DNA from: Bryobacterales bacterium F-183
GTDB lineage: Bacteria > Acidobacteriota > Terriglobia > Bryobacterales > Bryobacteraceae
Length of the DNA: 64,000 bases
Reading direction: 5' to 3'
Assembly (NCBI GenBank): GCA_016865505.2
Contig: AP025252.1
Location: 2,232,001 to 2,296,000, forward strand
A program made the translations under genes and the position numbers. The first letter of the stretch is position 1, and every line of letters starts with the position of its first letter. The notes beneath the pieces are model-generated. The model did not search any database. It saw only the letters and a list, made by a program, of their open reading frames with translations, and was not told where the DNA came from. Shown in pieces: positions 1-8,287 of the stretch.

Positions 1-1
1 C

Positions 2-265
2 GAAGCGGACCAATCGGAGCAGCAGATGGAGTCGATCGACGAAGAGATCGAGCATCTGTTCCAGGAGCCGTCGCCGGTTCCGGCACACGCCGAAGCACCT
101 CGTGCGATGCATGCGACGCCGGTGCCCGGTTCACACTACGTGCCCTCGGCTCCGCCTCCGCCCCCGCCAGCACCCGCAGCAACGGCACAGCCCGCCGAGG
201 ACTCCTACAACAGCGACCTCGACATTCCAGCCTTCCTGCGCCGCGGCAAGCGGATGTTCCAGTAA
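2..265 (+). CDS. ftsZ: Cell division protein FtsZ, C-terminal fragment
   Basis: The reading frame is open from base 2 and ends at 265, so the gene starts before the window. Only the last ~87 residues are visible: an acidic stretch, a Pro/Ala-rich flexible linker with a run of eight prolines, and the ending DIPAFLRRGKRMFQ. That ending matches the conserved FtsZ C-terminal peptide (consensus D-I-P-x-F-L-R-R), which binds FtsA/ZipA/SepF-type membrane tethers. The GTPase core lies outside the window. The disordered linker followed by the terminal peptide is the usual FtsZ layout. The assignment rests on this short motif plus the linker and is fairly firm, but it cannot be confirmed without the upstream sequence. 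Confidence 0.85.
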   Translation, partial: EADQSEQQMESIDEEIEHLFQEPSPVPAHAEAPRAMHATPVPGSHYVPSAPPPPPPAPAATAQPAEDSYNSDLDIPAFLRRGKRMFQ

Positions 266-279
266 CCTAGGCATCCAGC

Positions 280-738
280 ATGCCTTTCGATGAGGCGCCG
301 GTTCTCGTGATTGCAGTGGGCTTACCTGGCTCGGGTAAGTCCACCTACTTCGCGCAGATCGGCGCCAATCCTGTCTCTACGGACGCAATTCGCCTCCAAC
401 TCGCCGACGACGCAACTGATCAAACCATCCACAGCGCAGTCTTCGCCACCGTGCGTTATCTGGCGATGCAGCGCGTGCTTTTGCACCGCCCGATCACGTA
501 CATCGACGCCACGAACCTCACCGTCGCCAACCGTAAACAGTTCTTTGATTGGGCCACCGAATGGGGTTGCGCGATCGAAGCCCTGTACTTCGACACGCCG
601 CTCGAAGTCTGCCTCGCGCGCAATGCTGCGCGCAGCCGTGTCGTACCCGAAGACGCAATCCTCCGCATGTCGCAGATCCTGGTCCCGCCGACAGAAGCCG
701 AAGGATTTCGTCGAGTCACTGTGGTGCGGCCGTCGTGA
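280..738 (+). CDS. AAA/P-loop kinase, polynucleotide kinase-like (152 aa)
   Basis: A small ATP-dependent kinase of the AAA_33/zeta-toxin/polynucleotide-kinase type. The Walker A motif GLPGSGKST lies at residues 14-22. It is followed by a phosphoacceptor-side 'STDAIRLQL' segment, a Walker B-like 'TYIDATN', and a late 'SRVVPEDAILRM' segment typical of the lid and substrate region in this family. Length is normal for a single-domain member. The substrate is unknown and could be a nucleic acid end, a nucleotide or a small molecule. The ATG lies 14 bases after ftsZ, and the stop codon TGA overlaps the GTG start of the next gene, so the pair is probably co-translated. Confidence 0.75.
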   Translation: MPFDEAPVLVIAVGLPGSGKSTYFAQIGANPVSTDAIRLQLADDATDQTIHSAVFATVRYLAMQRVLLHRPITYIDATNLTVANRKQFFDWATEWGCAIEALYFDTPLEVCLARNAARSRVVPEDAILRMSQILVPPTEAEGFRRVTVVRPS

Positions 739-1109
739 TCGCCGTCCGATTCGCCATCGTTTATCTCATCACCGCGATCCTCGACTATTCGGCGTTCTGG
801 CTCGCGCTACAGGCTGGCGCACCGATCCTGCTGGCACAAGTCGCCGGTCGCGTTGCTTCCGTACCCTTCAATTACCTCGCCGTACGATCCAAGGTCTTCG
901 CCTCACAGGTGCGGCATCAAGTGGCCGGACCCAAGTTCGCACTCCTGTACGCCGCCGCCTTCTTCGCGTCCTGGGGACTCATTGAATGGTGGAAGGATCT
1001 CATGCCGTTCCAGAAGCCACAACTGCGCATTATCGCCGCCAAGATGCTGGCCGAAGGCGGCATTCTCACCATCAAGTTCTTCATCCAGCGTTACTTCATC
1101 TTTCGCTGA
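735..1109 (+). CDS. GtrA-like membrane protein (124 aa)
   Basis: A small, very hydrophobic protein with about four predicted membrane segments. It resembles the GtrA/DPMS family, whose members help move or organise polyprenyl-linked sugars during cell-surface polysaccharide synthesis. Visible family features are an early 'RFAIVYLITAILDYSAFWL' helix, the 'GRVASVPFNYLAVRSKVF' segment (compare the family's 'NF..nr.wvF'), and a final 'QRYFIF'. The start is GTG at 735, inside the stop codon of the preceding kinase (GTGA overlap). Earlier in-frame starts would run back into the kinase gene and give a hydrophilic Arg-rich tail. The transported substrate cannot be read from the sequence. Confidence 0.75.
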   Translation: MIAVRFAIVYLITAILDYSAFWLALQAGAPILLAQVAGRVASVPFNYLAVRSKVFASQVRHQVAGPKFALLYAAAFFASWGLIEWWKDLMPFQKPQLRIIAAKMLAEGGILTIKFFIQRYFIFR

Positions 1110-1120
1110 GTGCGCCTCGT

Positions 1121-1126
1121 TACAAT
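1121..1126 (+). promoter_or_regulatory. Putative -10 element close to start codon
   Basis: TACAAT ends 8 bases before the ATG at 1135, and no Shine-Dalgarno sequence lies between. If used as a -10 hexamer, transcription would start at or within a base or two of the ATG. No good -35 hexamer is visible. See the leaderless-mRNA finding. Confidence 0.35.
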
Positions 1127-1134
1127 TGAGATAT

Positions 1135-1848
1135 ATGAAGTGGTGCGTAGCGGCGGCCTGCTTTGCCGCCGTTTCGTTTTGCGCAAACGCAGGCGACGTT
1201 TCCAAAACTACGATTGTCGGTTTACTCGGCGGCTTTGAAAAAGCCCACGACCCCCATCGCGGCGTTCGCAAATTGATCCTGAAACTGCAGGACACCGCTG
1301 GCGTGGATGCGGAAAGCTTCAGCAATCATAAACCCCGCCAGGCCATGCGTTACATCCTCCAGTCGCTCGACGCGAACCACGACGGCAAACTCGATGGAAC
1401 CGAAAAGACCAACGCGCGCGTCATCCTGTTCGGACAGAGTCTGGGCGGTTCTCGGGTCGTAGCTTTGGCGCGCGGCCTGCGGAAAAAAGGAATCCCGGTG
1501 TTGCTGACAGTGCAAATCGATAGCGTAGGCCTGCGCGACGGCCGCATTCCGGACAACGTGCGCAGTGCCGCCAACTTCTATCAGAAAGAGATCCTCACCT
1601 TCCGCGGCGAAGATGAGATCCGCGCCACCGACCCCGCCAAGACCACGATCCTGCTCAACCAGCGATTCTTCTATCCGCCGTTGCTGCCGTCGTATTCGAA
1701 GCCGGAAAGCTGGGCCCGCCGCAAACTCGGCGGCGCTCACGCCAAGCTGGAAGCCGACCCCATCTTGTGGGCGGAAGTCGAGATGTTGATTCGGGGTGCA
1801 ATGGGGGAAAGCATTCTGTTCAGCGGCAAAAAAGGAATCATCGAATAA
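1135..1848 (+). CDS. Secreted alpha/beta-hydrolase-like protein with EF-hand loop (237 aa)
   Basis: An exported protein of unknown function. Residues 1-19 form a signal peptide (hydrophobic core, cleavage likely after 'CANA'). Residues 98-107 hold the strand/nucleophile elbow 'LFGQSLGGSR', the G-x-S-x-G signature of alpha/beta hydrolases, with Ser102 as the likely nucleophile. Immediately before it, residues 79-90 read DANHDGKLDGTE, which matches all the main positions of a canonical calcium-binding EF-hand loop. The product is short (237 aa), and no clear lipase subfamily is recognised. ATG 1135 is chosen because it gives the signal peptide; a longer in-frame reading from 853 lies over the GtrA gene. 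The stop codon overlaps the next gene (TAATG), so the two are probably translationally coupled. Confidence 0.65.
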   Translation: MKWCVAAACFAAVSFCANAGDVSKTTIVGLLGGFEKAHDPHRGVRKLILKLQDTAGVDAESFSNHKPRQAMRYILQSLDANHDGKLDGTEKTNARVILFGQSLGGSRVVALARGLRKKGIPVLLTVQIDSVGLRDGRIPDNVRSAANFYQKEILTFRGEDEIRATDPAKTTILLNQRFFYPPLLPSYSKPESWARRKLGGAHAKLEADPILWAEVEMLIRGAMGESILFSGKKGIIE

Positions 1849-3839
1849 TGAACCACACCCGTTCCGCCAGAGTCGTTCTCGTTGCCGCAGTCCTCGCCGC
1901 GGCAGCATTCTCCCAGGAGTTCACTTTGGATGGCACCAAGGTCTGGCTCGACACGGGCATTGACCTCAAGGCCGGCGACACCGTACGTCTCACTGGCACC
2001 GGCACCATGCGCTACGCCGGGGGCAAGGACTTTGGACCCGAAGGCGGTGCTCGCGCCTGGCTCGACATGTTGCGCACTTACCCGCTGAATGACGTGCCCA
2101 AAGGAGCGTTGCTCGGCCGAATCGGCGATGGTGCGACGTCGCGCCCGTTCCTCATCGCCGCCAAACGTGAACAGCGTGCAGGCCTCGGTGGACGCCTGTT
2201 TCTCGGCATCAACCAGATGTCCGGCGACCGTCCACAAGCCGGCGAATTCAAGGTCAAGGTGGAGATCACCGCCGCCCCGCAGCAAAAGAGCGTACAGCCC
2301 CAGCAGCCCACCATCAAGCTCACGCAGAAGCAACTGGACTCGATCCCCAAGCGCGTGGTCGACGCCGAAGGCAATCAGGGCGACCGCGTCAACTTCATCA
2401 TCGTGGCCAGTGAGAATCAGGTAAAGGACGCCCTCGCTTCTGCAGGCTGGGTGACCGTCGACCGTACCACCAAAGACGCGATCTTCCGCGGCATCCTCGC
2501 CAGCGTATCCAAGCAAGCCTACGTGACGATTCCCATGAGCCAGTTGATGATGTTCGATCGGCCGCAGGACTACGGCTACGCCCAGGGCGATCCTCTCCGC
2601 GTCATCGCCGCACGTCATCACTTTCGTATCTGGAAAGCGCCATTCACGTTAGGTTCACAGCAGGTGTGGGTCGGCGCAGGCACCCACGACATCGGCTTCG
2701 ATCGTGACCAGCGCAACGGCAAAATCACCCACAAAATCGACCCGAACACCGATCTCGAACGTGAGTACATCGTGCGTAGCCTCACCGAGAGCGGCAACGT
2801 CATCGCCACGGACTACATGACCTTCACCGATCCTGTGAAGGAAGCCAAGACCGCGCACGGCGGCAGCTTTCATTCCGACGGCCGAACCGCTGTCGTCTAT
2901 TTCCCGCCCGACACCAACGACACCAGCGATCGCTTTGCCGACTACTTCTGCAGCGTCCTCAAACAGGAAAATCCCGACACCGGCGATTGGGGCGACTGCA
3001 AGCAGTACATAGAAGACACCGGCAAGACGGACTTTACGCTCACGCCACTTTCCAAGAACTACCGCATCCTCATCGTTCCCGGCTTCATGAGCTCCTGCTT
3101 TGCCGATAGCCCCGCGTTTGAAGAAGGCCAGCAAGTGCTCAAAACCAAGTTCGGCATGGACGTAAACCTGCTGCAAGTGCCCAACGATTCGAGCGACGAC
3201 AACGCAGCGGTCATCGGCACGTACATCCGCGAAAACGGCCCCAAAGACCCGCGCAAGTTCATCCTGGTCGGCTACAGCAAAGGCACGCCGGACATCCAGG
3301 TCGCGCTCGCCAAGCAGAACATCGCGCAGTACACCGCGGCGTTCATCAGCGTGGCCGGTGCCTCAGGCGGCAGCGTCATTGCGGACGTGCTGCCCAACTC
3401 GGCGGATCAGTTCATCCGCAGCTACTTCAAGATGGGCAACTGCAAAGGCGATCTCACGACAGGCTTCAAGAGCCTCCGCCGTAGCGAGCGGCAGGCGTTC
3501 CTCGGCGCGTATCCCAACACAGTGGTGCCGACGTACTCGATCATCGCTCACTCCGACAAAGCGGGCACGTCGAAGGCACTCGTCCAAACCTGGGACCTGC
3601 TCACCGCCTACGACAAGCGACAGGACGGCCAGCTAACCCAGCCTGACGCCATCGTGCCGAACTCGAAGTACCTCGGCGCGCTCGTTGGCGATCACTTCGC
3701 TGTAGCGCTGCCCTTCGACAAAGCAAAGGACGCGGCCATCCGTTCCGGCATGGACAAGACCCGCTTTCCACGCGCCGCGCTACTCGAAAGCCTCGTCCGC
3801 TTCGTCATCCACGATCTCGAAACGAACAAACCGCAGTAG
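1848..3839 (+). CDS. Secreted protein: LecA-like domain, LssY C-terminal domain and alpha/beta hydrolase (663 aa)
   Basis: A three-part exported protein. Residues 1-22 are a signal peptide. Residues ~23-140 resemble the PA-I galactophilic lectin (LecA) fold family ('VWLDTGIDLKAGDTV', 'LLGRIG', 'AGEFKVKVEI'). The Asp/Asn calcium ligands of LecA do not seem conserved, so galactose binding is not assured. Residues ~150-320 match the LssY C-terminal domain ('FDRPQDYGYAQGDPLRV', 'RHHFRIWKAPF'). The C-terminal part (~390-600) is alpha/beta-hydrolase-like, with nucleophile motif GYSKG and Ser477. The start ATG overlaps the stop codon of the preceding hydrolase-like gene, and both encode secreted hydrolase folds, so a joint extracytoplasmic role is plausible. 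Enzyme activity and substrate are unknown. Possibly a lipid- or polyester-acting enzyme. Confidence 0.65.
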   Translation: MNHTRSARVVLVAAVLAAAAFSQEFTLDGTKVWLDTGIDLKAGDTVRLTGTGTMRYAGGKDFGPEGGARAWLDMLRTYPLNDVPKGALLGRIGDGATSRPFLIAAKREQRAGLGGRLFLGINQMSGDRPQAGEFKVKVEITAAPQQKSVQPQQPTIKLTQKQLDSIPKRVVDAEGNQGDRVNFIIVASENQVKDALASAGWVTVDRTTKDAIFRGILASVSKQAYVTIPMSQLMMFDRPQDYGYAQGDPLRVIAARHHFRIWKAPFTLGSQQVWVGAGTHDIGFDRDQRNGKITHKIDPNTDLEREYIVRSLTESGNVIATDYMTFTDPVKEAKTAHGGSFHSDGRTAVVYFPPDTNDTSDRFADYFCSVLKQENPDTGDWGDCKQYIEDTGKTDFTLTPLSKNYRILIVPGFMSSCFADSPAFEEGQQVLKTKFGMDVNLLQVPNDSSDDNAAVIGTYIRENGPKDPRKFILVGYSKGTPDIQVALAKQNIAQYTAAFISVAGASGGSVIADVLPNSADQFIRSYFKMGNCKGDLTTGFKSLRRSERQAFLGAYPNTVVPTYSIIAHSDKAGTSKALVQTWDLLTAYDKRQDGQLTQPDAIVPNSKYLGALVGDHFAVALPFDKAKDAAIRSGMDKTRFPRAALLESLVRFVIHDLETNKPQ

Positions 3840-3868
3840 TTGACAAATGGCGAAAAGAAGGCGAACAT
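3840..3868 (+). promoter_or_regulatory. Putative sigma-70 promoter, leaderless start
   Basis: A perfect -35 hexamer TTGACA (3840-3845), a 17-base spacer and a weak -10 GAACAT (3863-3868), which ends 6 bases before the ATG at 3875. There is no Shine-Dalgarno sequence. The geometry predicts transcription starting at the ATG itself. Confidence 0.45.
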
Positions 3869-3874
3869 CGCCTT

Positions 3875-4855
3875 ATGGCCATGGCGGGATTGGTAGGCAT
3901 CGCCAAACTGGCTGCCGCAAGCGGCGTGCTCGAAGAGAAGTCGCGAGTCGAGTATCGCGACCTCGAATCGCGAAGCTACATCACCCGCTGCTCCAACCCC
4001 AACCTGCCGTTTCAGTGGACCATCAATCCCTACCGCGGCTGCGAATACGGCTGCAAATACTGCTACGCGCGCTACACCCATGAGTTCATGGAACTGCGCG
4101 ACCCCCAGTCGTTTGAAACGCGCATCTTCGCCAAGAAGTGGAATCGTGCGGAGTTCATTCGCGAACTCCGCCGCGTCCCCTTCGAACAAGGCATCGCCAT
4201 GGGGACGGCCACGGATCCTTATCAACCGGCGGAGCGCCGCTTCGGCCTCACGCGCAAGATGCTCGAAGCTTTCGCCGCGCACGCCCGCCATCAGGGACTT
4301 TGGATCACCACCAAGTCAGACCTCGCCGCCCGCGACGTCGACATCTTCACGGCCATCACCGCCAATCGCAATCACGTCAGCGTCAACATCACCATCACAA
4401 CGCTCGACACCGCTCTGGCACGCGCTCTCGAACCGTACGCCCCGCGCCCGGACCTTCGCCTCAATGCCGTACGCCAGCTCGCGGCGGCGGGAGTCCACGT
4501 GTGCGTCAACTGCAGCCCGGTCATGCCCCTCATCAACGACAGTGAGTCCAGCATCAATGCCGTGGCCCAAGCCGCCAAGGACGCAGGCGCCAAATCGTTT
4601 TGGTCCAACGTTGTGTTCCTAAAGCCCTGCGCCGCGCAGGTGTTCTTTCCGTTCCTCGAAGACAAGTTCCCCGCTGCCGTACGCCGCTATCGGGCCGCCT
4701 TCGGCAACGAGGCGTACCTCAAAGGCCCGTACCTCGAAACTCTCGGCCAGCGCGTCCAGCGCATTCGCGAACGTCACGGCTTCCACGCCAGGAGCCGCGA
4801 CGAAGGACGCCACCCCGCAGGCCAGAATCCACAAATGCAATTCTCCTGGGAGTAG
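3875..4855 (+). CDS. Radical SAM protein, Rv2578c/PA0069-like (326 aa)
   Basis: A radical SAM enzyme with the CX3CX2C iron-sulfur motif at Cys56, Cys60 and Cys63 ('RGCEYGCKYCYARY'). The flanking text 'QWTINPYRGCEYGCKYC' and 'MGTATDPYQPAERRFGLTR' places it in the family related to spore photoproduct lyase (Rv2578c/PA0069 type). That family cleaves S-adenosylmethionine to make a radical, but its substrate is unknown; DNA repair has been suggested for relatives. Length is usual for the family. ATG 3875 is preferred over ATG 3881 because a TTGACA promoter is positioned to start transcription there. It is monocistronic, with 35 bases upstream and 31 downstream. Confidence 0.85.
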   Translation: MAMAGLVGIAKLAAASGVLEEKSRVEYRDLESRSYITRCSNPNLPFQWTINPYRGCEYGCKYCYARYTHEFMELRDPQSFETRIFAKKWNRAEFIRELRRVPFEQGIAMGTATDPYQPAERRFGLTRKMLEAFAAHARHQGLWITTKSDLAARDVDIFTAITANRNHVSVNITITTLDTALARALEPYAPRPDLRLNAVRQLAAAGVHVCVNCSPVMPLINDSESSINAVAQAAKDAGAKSFWSNVVFLKPCAAQVFFPFLEDKFPAAVRRYRAAFGNEAYLKGPYLETLGQRVQRIRERHGFHARSRDEGRHPAGQNPQMQFSWE

Positions 4856-4886
4856 CAGCGATTGCATACAATAGCGTTACTTCCAC

Positions 4887-6209
4887 ATGCGACGCCGTTC
4901 GATCGCCTTTTTTGCGCTTGCCGTTACGGCCTCAGCCGCACCAAGCTTTGTGCGCGACATTCAGCCCGTCCTGCAGCGCCAATGCCAAGGCTGCCATCAG
5001 CCTGCGTCCAAGAACTCGGGCCTCGACCTGACAACCTACACAGCGCTCGCAAAAGGCGGCAAACGCGGCGCACCGTGGGATACCGCAACGCCCGCCAACA
5101 GCCTGCTGCTCCGCTATATCAACGGCACTCTCCAGCCTCGCATGCCCATCGGAGCGCCCGCATTAGGCAACGACCAGATCAAGCTCTTTGAAGAGTGGAT
5201 CGCCGCCGGAGCCAAGGACGACACCCCCGTCAACGTCACCTCCGGCCCCACCGTGTACCTACAGCCTCCCGTCGTGACAGGACTCGCCTTCTCGCCCGAT
5301 GGCAAGCTGCTCGCCGTATCGGGCAATCGCGAAGTCCTCGTCCATAAGGCAGACGGCTCCGGCCTCGTGCAACGCCTTGCGGGCAACGCCGAACGTATTC
5401 TTTCTGTCGCCTTCAGCGCTGACGGCAAGATCCTCGTCGCTGGTGGCGGAACTCCGGCCCGCGCGGGCGAGGTCCAGGTTTGGGACACCGCCACTTGGAA
5501 GCAGATTCGCGCCGTACCCGTCACGGAAGACACCGTCTTCGGTACCTCGATCTCGCCCGACGGCACCAAGGTCGCGGCAGGTGGCGCGGATAATACGGTC
5601 CGCATGATCGAGACCGCTACAGGCAAAGAACTCTTCCGCATCGGCAATCATGAAAACTGGGTGCTTGGCACCGTATTTGGCGCGGATTCGAAGCGCGTCA
5701 TCTCCGTCGGTCGTGACCGTGCAGCCAAGCTCACCGACGCGTCCACGGGCGCGTTCCTCGAGAACGTCAATCTCCTGCGCAGCGAGCTTTCGGCCGTTGC
5801 GCGACATCCGAATAAAGACATCATCGTCATCGGCGGCGACGAACGCCACGCCTACATCTATCAAGTCGACCGCGGCCGCAACATCCGCATCGCCGACGAT
5901 GCCAACCAACTCCGCAAGCTCGACCGTGAAAAAGGCGCGATCTTCGCCCTCGCCTGGTCGCCCGATGGCAAGTCCATCGCAGTCGCCGGTGGCGGACCCG
6001 AAATCAGCATCTACGACGCCGAAACCGGCAAGCGCACGGCAGTCTGCACAGGCCATCAGGCGGGCATCTACGTGGTAGCCTTCTCGCCGGACTCCAAGCA
6101 CCTCGCTGCCGGAGGCTTTGACGGTCAGGTCCGGATCTACGACAGCACTTCCGGCACAATCGCAAAGGCGTTCACGCCGGTTCCAATCACCATGGCGGTA
6201 GCAAAATGA
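4887..6209 (+). CDS. PSCyt1-type cytochrome c/WD40-repeat protein (440 aa)
   Basis: An exported heme protein with a beta-propeller. Residues 1-18 are a signal peptide. Residues ~20-100 form a planctomycete-type cytochrome c domain (PSCyt1) with the heme-binding motif CQGCH at Cys33, Cys36 and His37. Residues ~120-435 contain about seven WD40 repeats ('LAFSPDGKLLAVSG', 'VAFSADGKILVAGG', 'LAWSPDGKSIAVAG' and others). It is the first gene of a four-gene run with PPC, DUF1549/DUF1553 and DUF1501 proteins. A TACAAT hexamer at 4867-4872 could be its -10 element. The stop overlaps the next ATG by four bases (ATGA). Proteins of this kind are abundant in Planctomycetes and Solibacter. Their role is not established, although links to oxidation of polymers or sugars have been proposed. 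Confidence 0.85.
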   Translation: MRRRSIAFFALAVTASAAPSFVRDIQPVLQRQCQGCHQPASKNSGLDLTTYTALAKGGKRGAPWDTATPANSLLLRYINGTLQPRMPIGAPALGNDQIKLFEEWIAAGAKDDTPVNVTSGPTVYLQPPVVTGLAFSPDGKLLAVSGNREVLVHKADGSGLVQRLAGNAERILSVAFSADGKILVAGGGTPARAGEVQVWDTATWKQIRAVPVTEDTVFGTSISPDGTKVAAGGADNTVRMIETATGKELFRIGNHENWVLGTVFGADSKRVISVGRDRAAKLTDASTGAFLENVNLLRSELSAVARHPNKDIIVIGGDERHAYIYQVDRGRNIRIADDANQLRKLDREKGAIFALAWSPDGKSIAVAGGGPEISIYDAETGKRTAVCTGHQAGIYVVAFSPDSKHLAAGGFDGQVRIYDSTSGTIAKAFTPVPITMAVAK

Positions 6210-8287
6210 AACACCTGCTCGCATGGATCCCGTTCGCCCTCATCGCTGCAGAGCCCATGATTGTGGACCTCAAGCCGCGCGGCGCCGAACGTGGCAAACC
6301 GTTCGTTCTCACAGTCACAGGCCGCAACCTCGGCGAAGGTTCCAAGGTCCTCAGTACCTTGCCTGGTTCCTTTACACCGATGGCCGGCGCCGCCATGCGC
6401 GAGGTCTCTTTCCTTGTGGAACCTAAGGCCGATGCCGCGCCCGGCACCTACGCGCTGCGCCTGCAGGGCAAAGACGGGATCTCCAACGTCCTGCTCTTTA
6501 CGCTCGGCATCTTTCCGGAAACGTCCGAAGAAGAGTCCGAACCCGGCCGTCCCACGAACTCCAATGACACGGTGGAAAGCGCGCAACCGCTGCAGTCTGC
6601 GCCCCTCGTCGTCAATGGAAAGCTCAACGGACCCGAGCGCGATGTCTATCGTGTCAGCGGCAAACTCGGCGAACGTCGCGTCTTTGAAGTGGAAGCCCGC
6701 CGCTGTGGCTCCGCGCTCGACCCTGTCATTCGCATCCTCGACGCCGCAGGCAACCTCCTCGCCCGCAGTGAGGACGCACCCGGCATCGGCCTCGACGCTC
6801 GCATCGACTTCACCTTTCCCAAGGAAGGGAACTACTACGTCGAAGTACACGACGCGCGCTACAGCACCCAGGAACAGAACTTCTACCGCCTCAAAATGGG
6901 CTCCTATGCGTATGCGGAAGACCTCTTTCCGCTCGGCGGCAAACGCGGCAGCAAGGTCGATGTCAGCCTCACCGGACCTCGCCTCGCAAAGCCTGTCACC
7001 ATCGCGGCCGATACCAGCGCTGGCAGCAACGCGCAACTGCAATGGGTAAACGTGCCGGACTCCGCCGCCCTACCTCTGCCCTTCGCACTCAGTGACTATC
7101 CGGAGCTCATCGAACCCGCCGTTGCTGTCGCAATCCCATCGGTGGTGAACGGCCGCTTATCCAAGGCGGGCGAGGTCGACTCCTACAAGCTCGCCGTCAA
7201 GCCCGGCGCGGCGCTGATGCTCGAAATGCAGGCCCGCGAACTCGGTACCTCCAAGATCATCGGCCTCATCACCGTTAAGGATCCCGCCACCGGCAAGGAA
7301 CTCGCACGCGCCGGCGACGAACCCGTTGTCGAAGGCTTATTCGGCGCACAATCGCTCACCGCGCGCGACCCCTTCCTCCGCTTCCGCGTACCCGACGGCG
7401 TACAGCAGGTTGCAGTCACAGTCGAAGACCTCGCACGTCGCGGTGGCCCCGGCTATGGCTACCGCCTCATCGCGCGTGAGCAAACCGAGGACTTCACAGC
7501 CGCCATTGGCAATCCGTACGTCAACATCCCGCGCGGCGGCACAGCTCGCATCATTGTCACGGTGGATCGTCGCGGCGTCGATGGACCCATCCAGTTCACC
7601 ATCCCCAACCTCCCGCAAGGCCTCACCATGGCCGGCGGCCTGATCCCCGCAGAAGGGGACCGGTCCTCCGGTGGCAGCAAGGTCTTCTCGCGTCGCGGCG
7701 TCATCACCCTCACTGCCGATGCCAACCTCCGCTTTGATGGCGAACTCGAAGTGTGGGCAGAAGGCAAGACCTCGGACGGTCATCCGCTCAAACGCCGAGC
7801 GCTCGGACCCGGTACGCAGATCGCCGTCAACGGTGCCGTGAATCAAGGTGCGGTCGATCGCCAGCGTACGATTCAGAACCCCTGGCTCGGCATGCAACTG
7901 CCCGCAGCCGCGAGTTCCGAACCCGCCGCGACCCTCACCGTCGAGCAACTCAGCAAGATCCGCGAGGCGGAAGGCGACCGCTATCAGTTCCGCTGGAAGT
8001 GGAACGTACGCCCGGGCGCGACAGTCATTCGTCCGGACGCAATCACCGCCGACATCGCAGGCATCAACGACATCCGCATCATCGACGTTAAGCAGGACGA
8101 CAAAGACCCGCTCGCGGGTAGCTTTGTCATCACCACCACCAAGGTCACCATGCCTTCGCTCTATGACCTGGTGGCCAGCGGACGAGTCATGTACCAGGGC
8201 ACGGCCGAAGACATTTACGCAAAAACCATACGTTTGGAAGTGACGGAGTTCAAGGCGAATGAGAATCCTACTGCTGGCGGCAACTAG
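6206..8287 (+). CDS. Secreted PPC-domain protein (693 aa)
   Basis: A large extracytoplasmic protein with a short signal peptide (residues 1-15). The N-terminal part (~16-90) looks like an immunoglobulin/IPT-type domain ('FVLTVTGRNLGEGSKV'). Residues ~100-210 match a bacterial pre-peptidase C-terminal (PPC) domain ('NDTVESAQPL', 'VNGKLNGPERDVYRVSGK', 'YYVEVHDARYS'), and a second PPC-like copy follows around 310-420 ('VVNGRLSKAGEVDSYKLAV'). No protease catalytic motif is visible. It sits second in the cytochrome operon, overlapping the upstream gene by 4 bases and the downstream gene by 29. It is probably a cell-surface or periplasmic partner of the neighbouring heme proteins. The exact role is unknown. 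Confidence 0.75.
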   Translation: MKHLLAWIPFALIAAEPMIVDLKPRGAERGKPFVLTVTGRNLGEGSKVLSTLPGSFTPMAGAAMREVSFLVEPKADAAPGTYALRLQGKDGISNVLLFTLGIFPETSEEESEPGRPTNSNDTVESAQPLQSAPLVVNGKLNGPERDVYRVSGKLGERRVFEVEARRCGSALDPVIRILDAAGNLLARSEDAPGIGLDARIDFTFPKEGNYYVEVHDARYSTQEQNFYRLKMGSYAYAEDLFPLGGKRGSKVDVSLTGPRLAKPVTIAADTSAGSNAQLQWVNVPDSAALPLPFALSDYPELIEPAVAVAIPSVVNGRLSKAGEVDSYKLAVKPGAALMLEMQARELGTSKIIGLITVKDPATGKELARAGDEPVVEGLFGAQSLTARDPFLRFRVPDGVQQVAVTVEDLARRGGPGYGYRLIAREQTEDFTAAIGNPYVNIPRGGTARIIVTVDRRGVDGPIQFTIPNLPQGLTMAGGLIPAEGDRSSGGSKVFSRRGVITLTADANLRFDGELEVWAEGKTSDGHPLKRRALGPGTQIAVNGAVNQGAVDRQRTIQNPWLGMQLPAAASSEPAATLTVEQLSKIREAEGDRYQFRWKWNVRPGATVIRPDAITADIAGINDIRIIDVKQDDKDPLAGSFVITTTKVTMPSLYDLVASGRVMYQGTAEDIYAKTIRLEVTEFKANENPTAGGN

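Noticed and set aside
853-1134. Longer N-terminus for the EF-hand hydrolase gene
   Set aside because: This part overlaps the GtrA gene in another frame, is Ser/Pro/Arg-rich and would hide the signal peptide starting at 1135.
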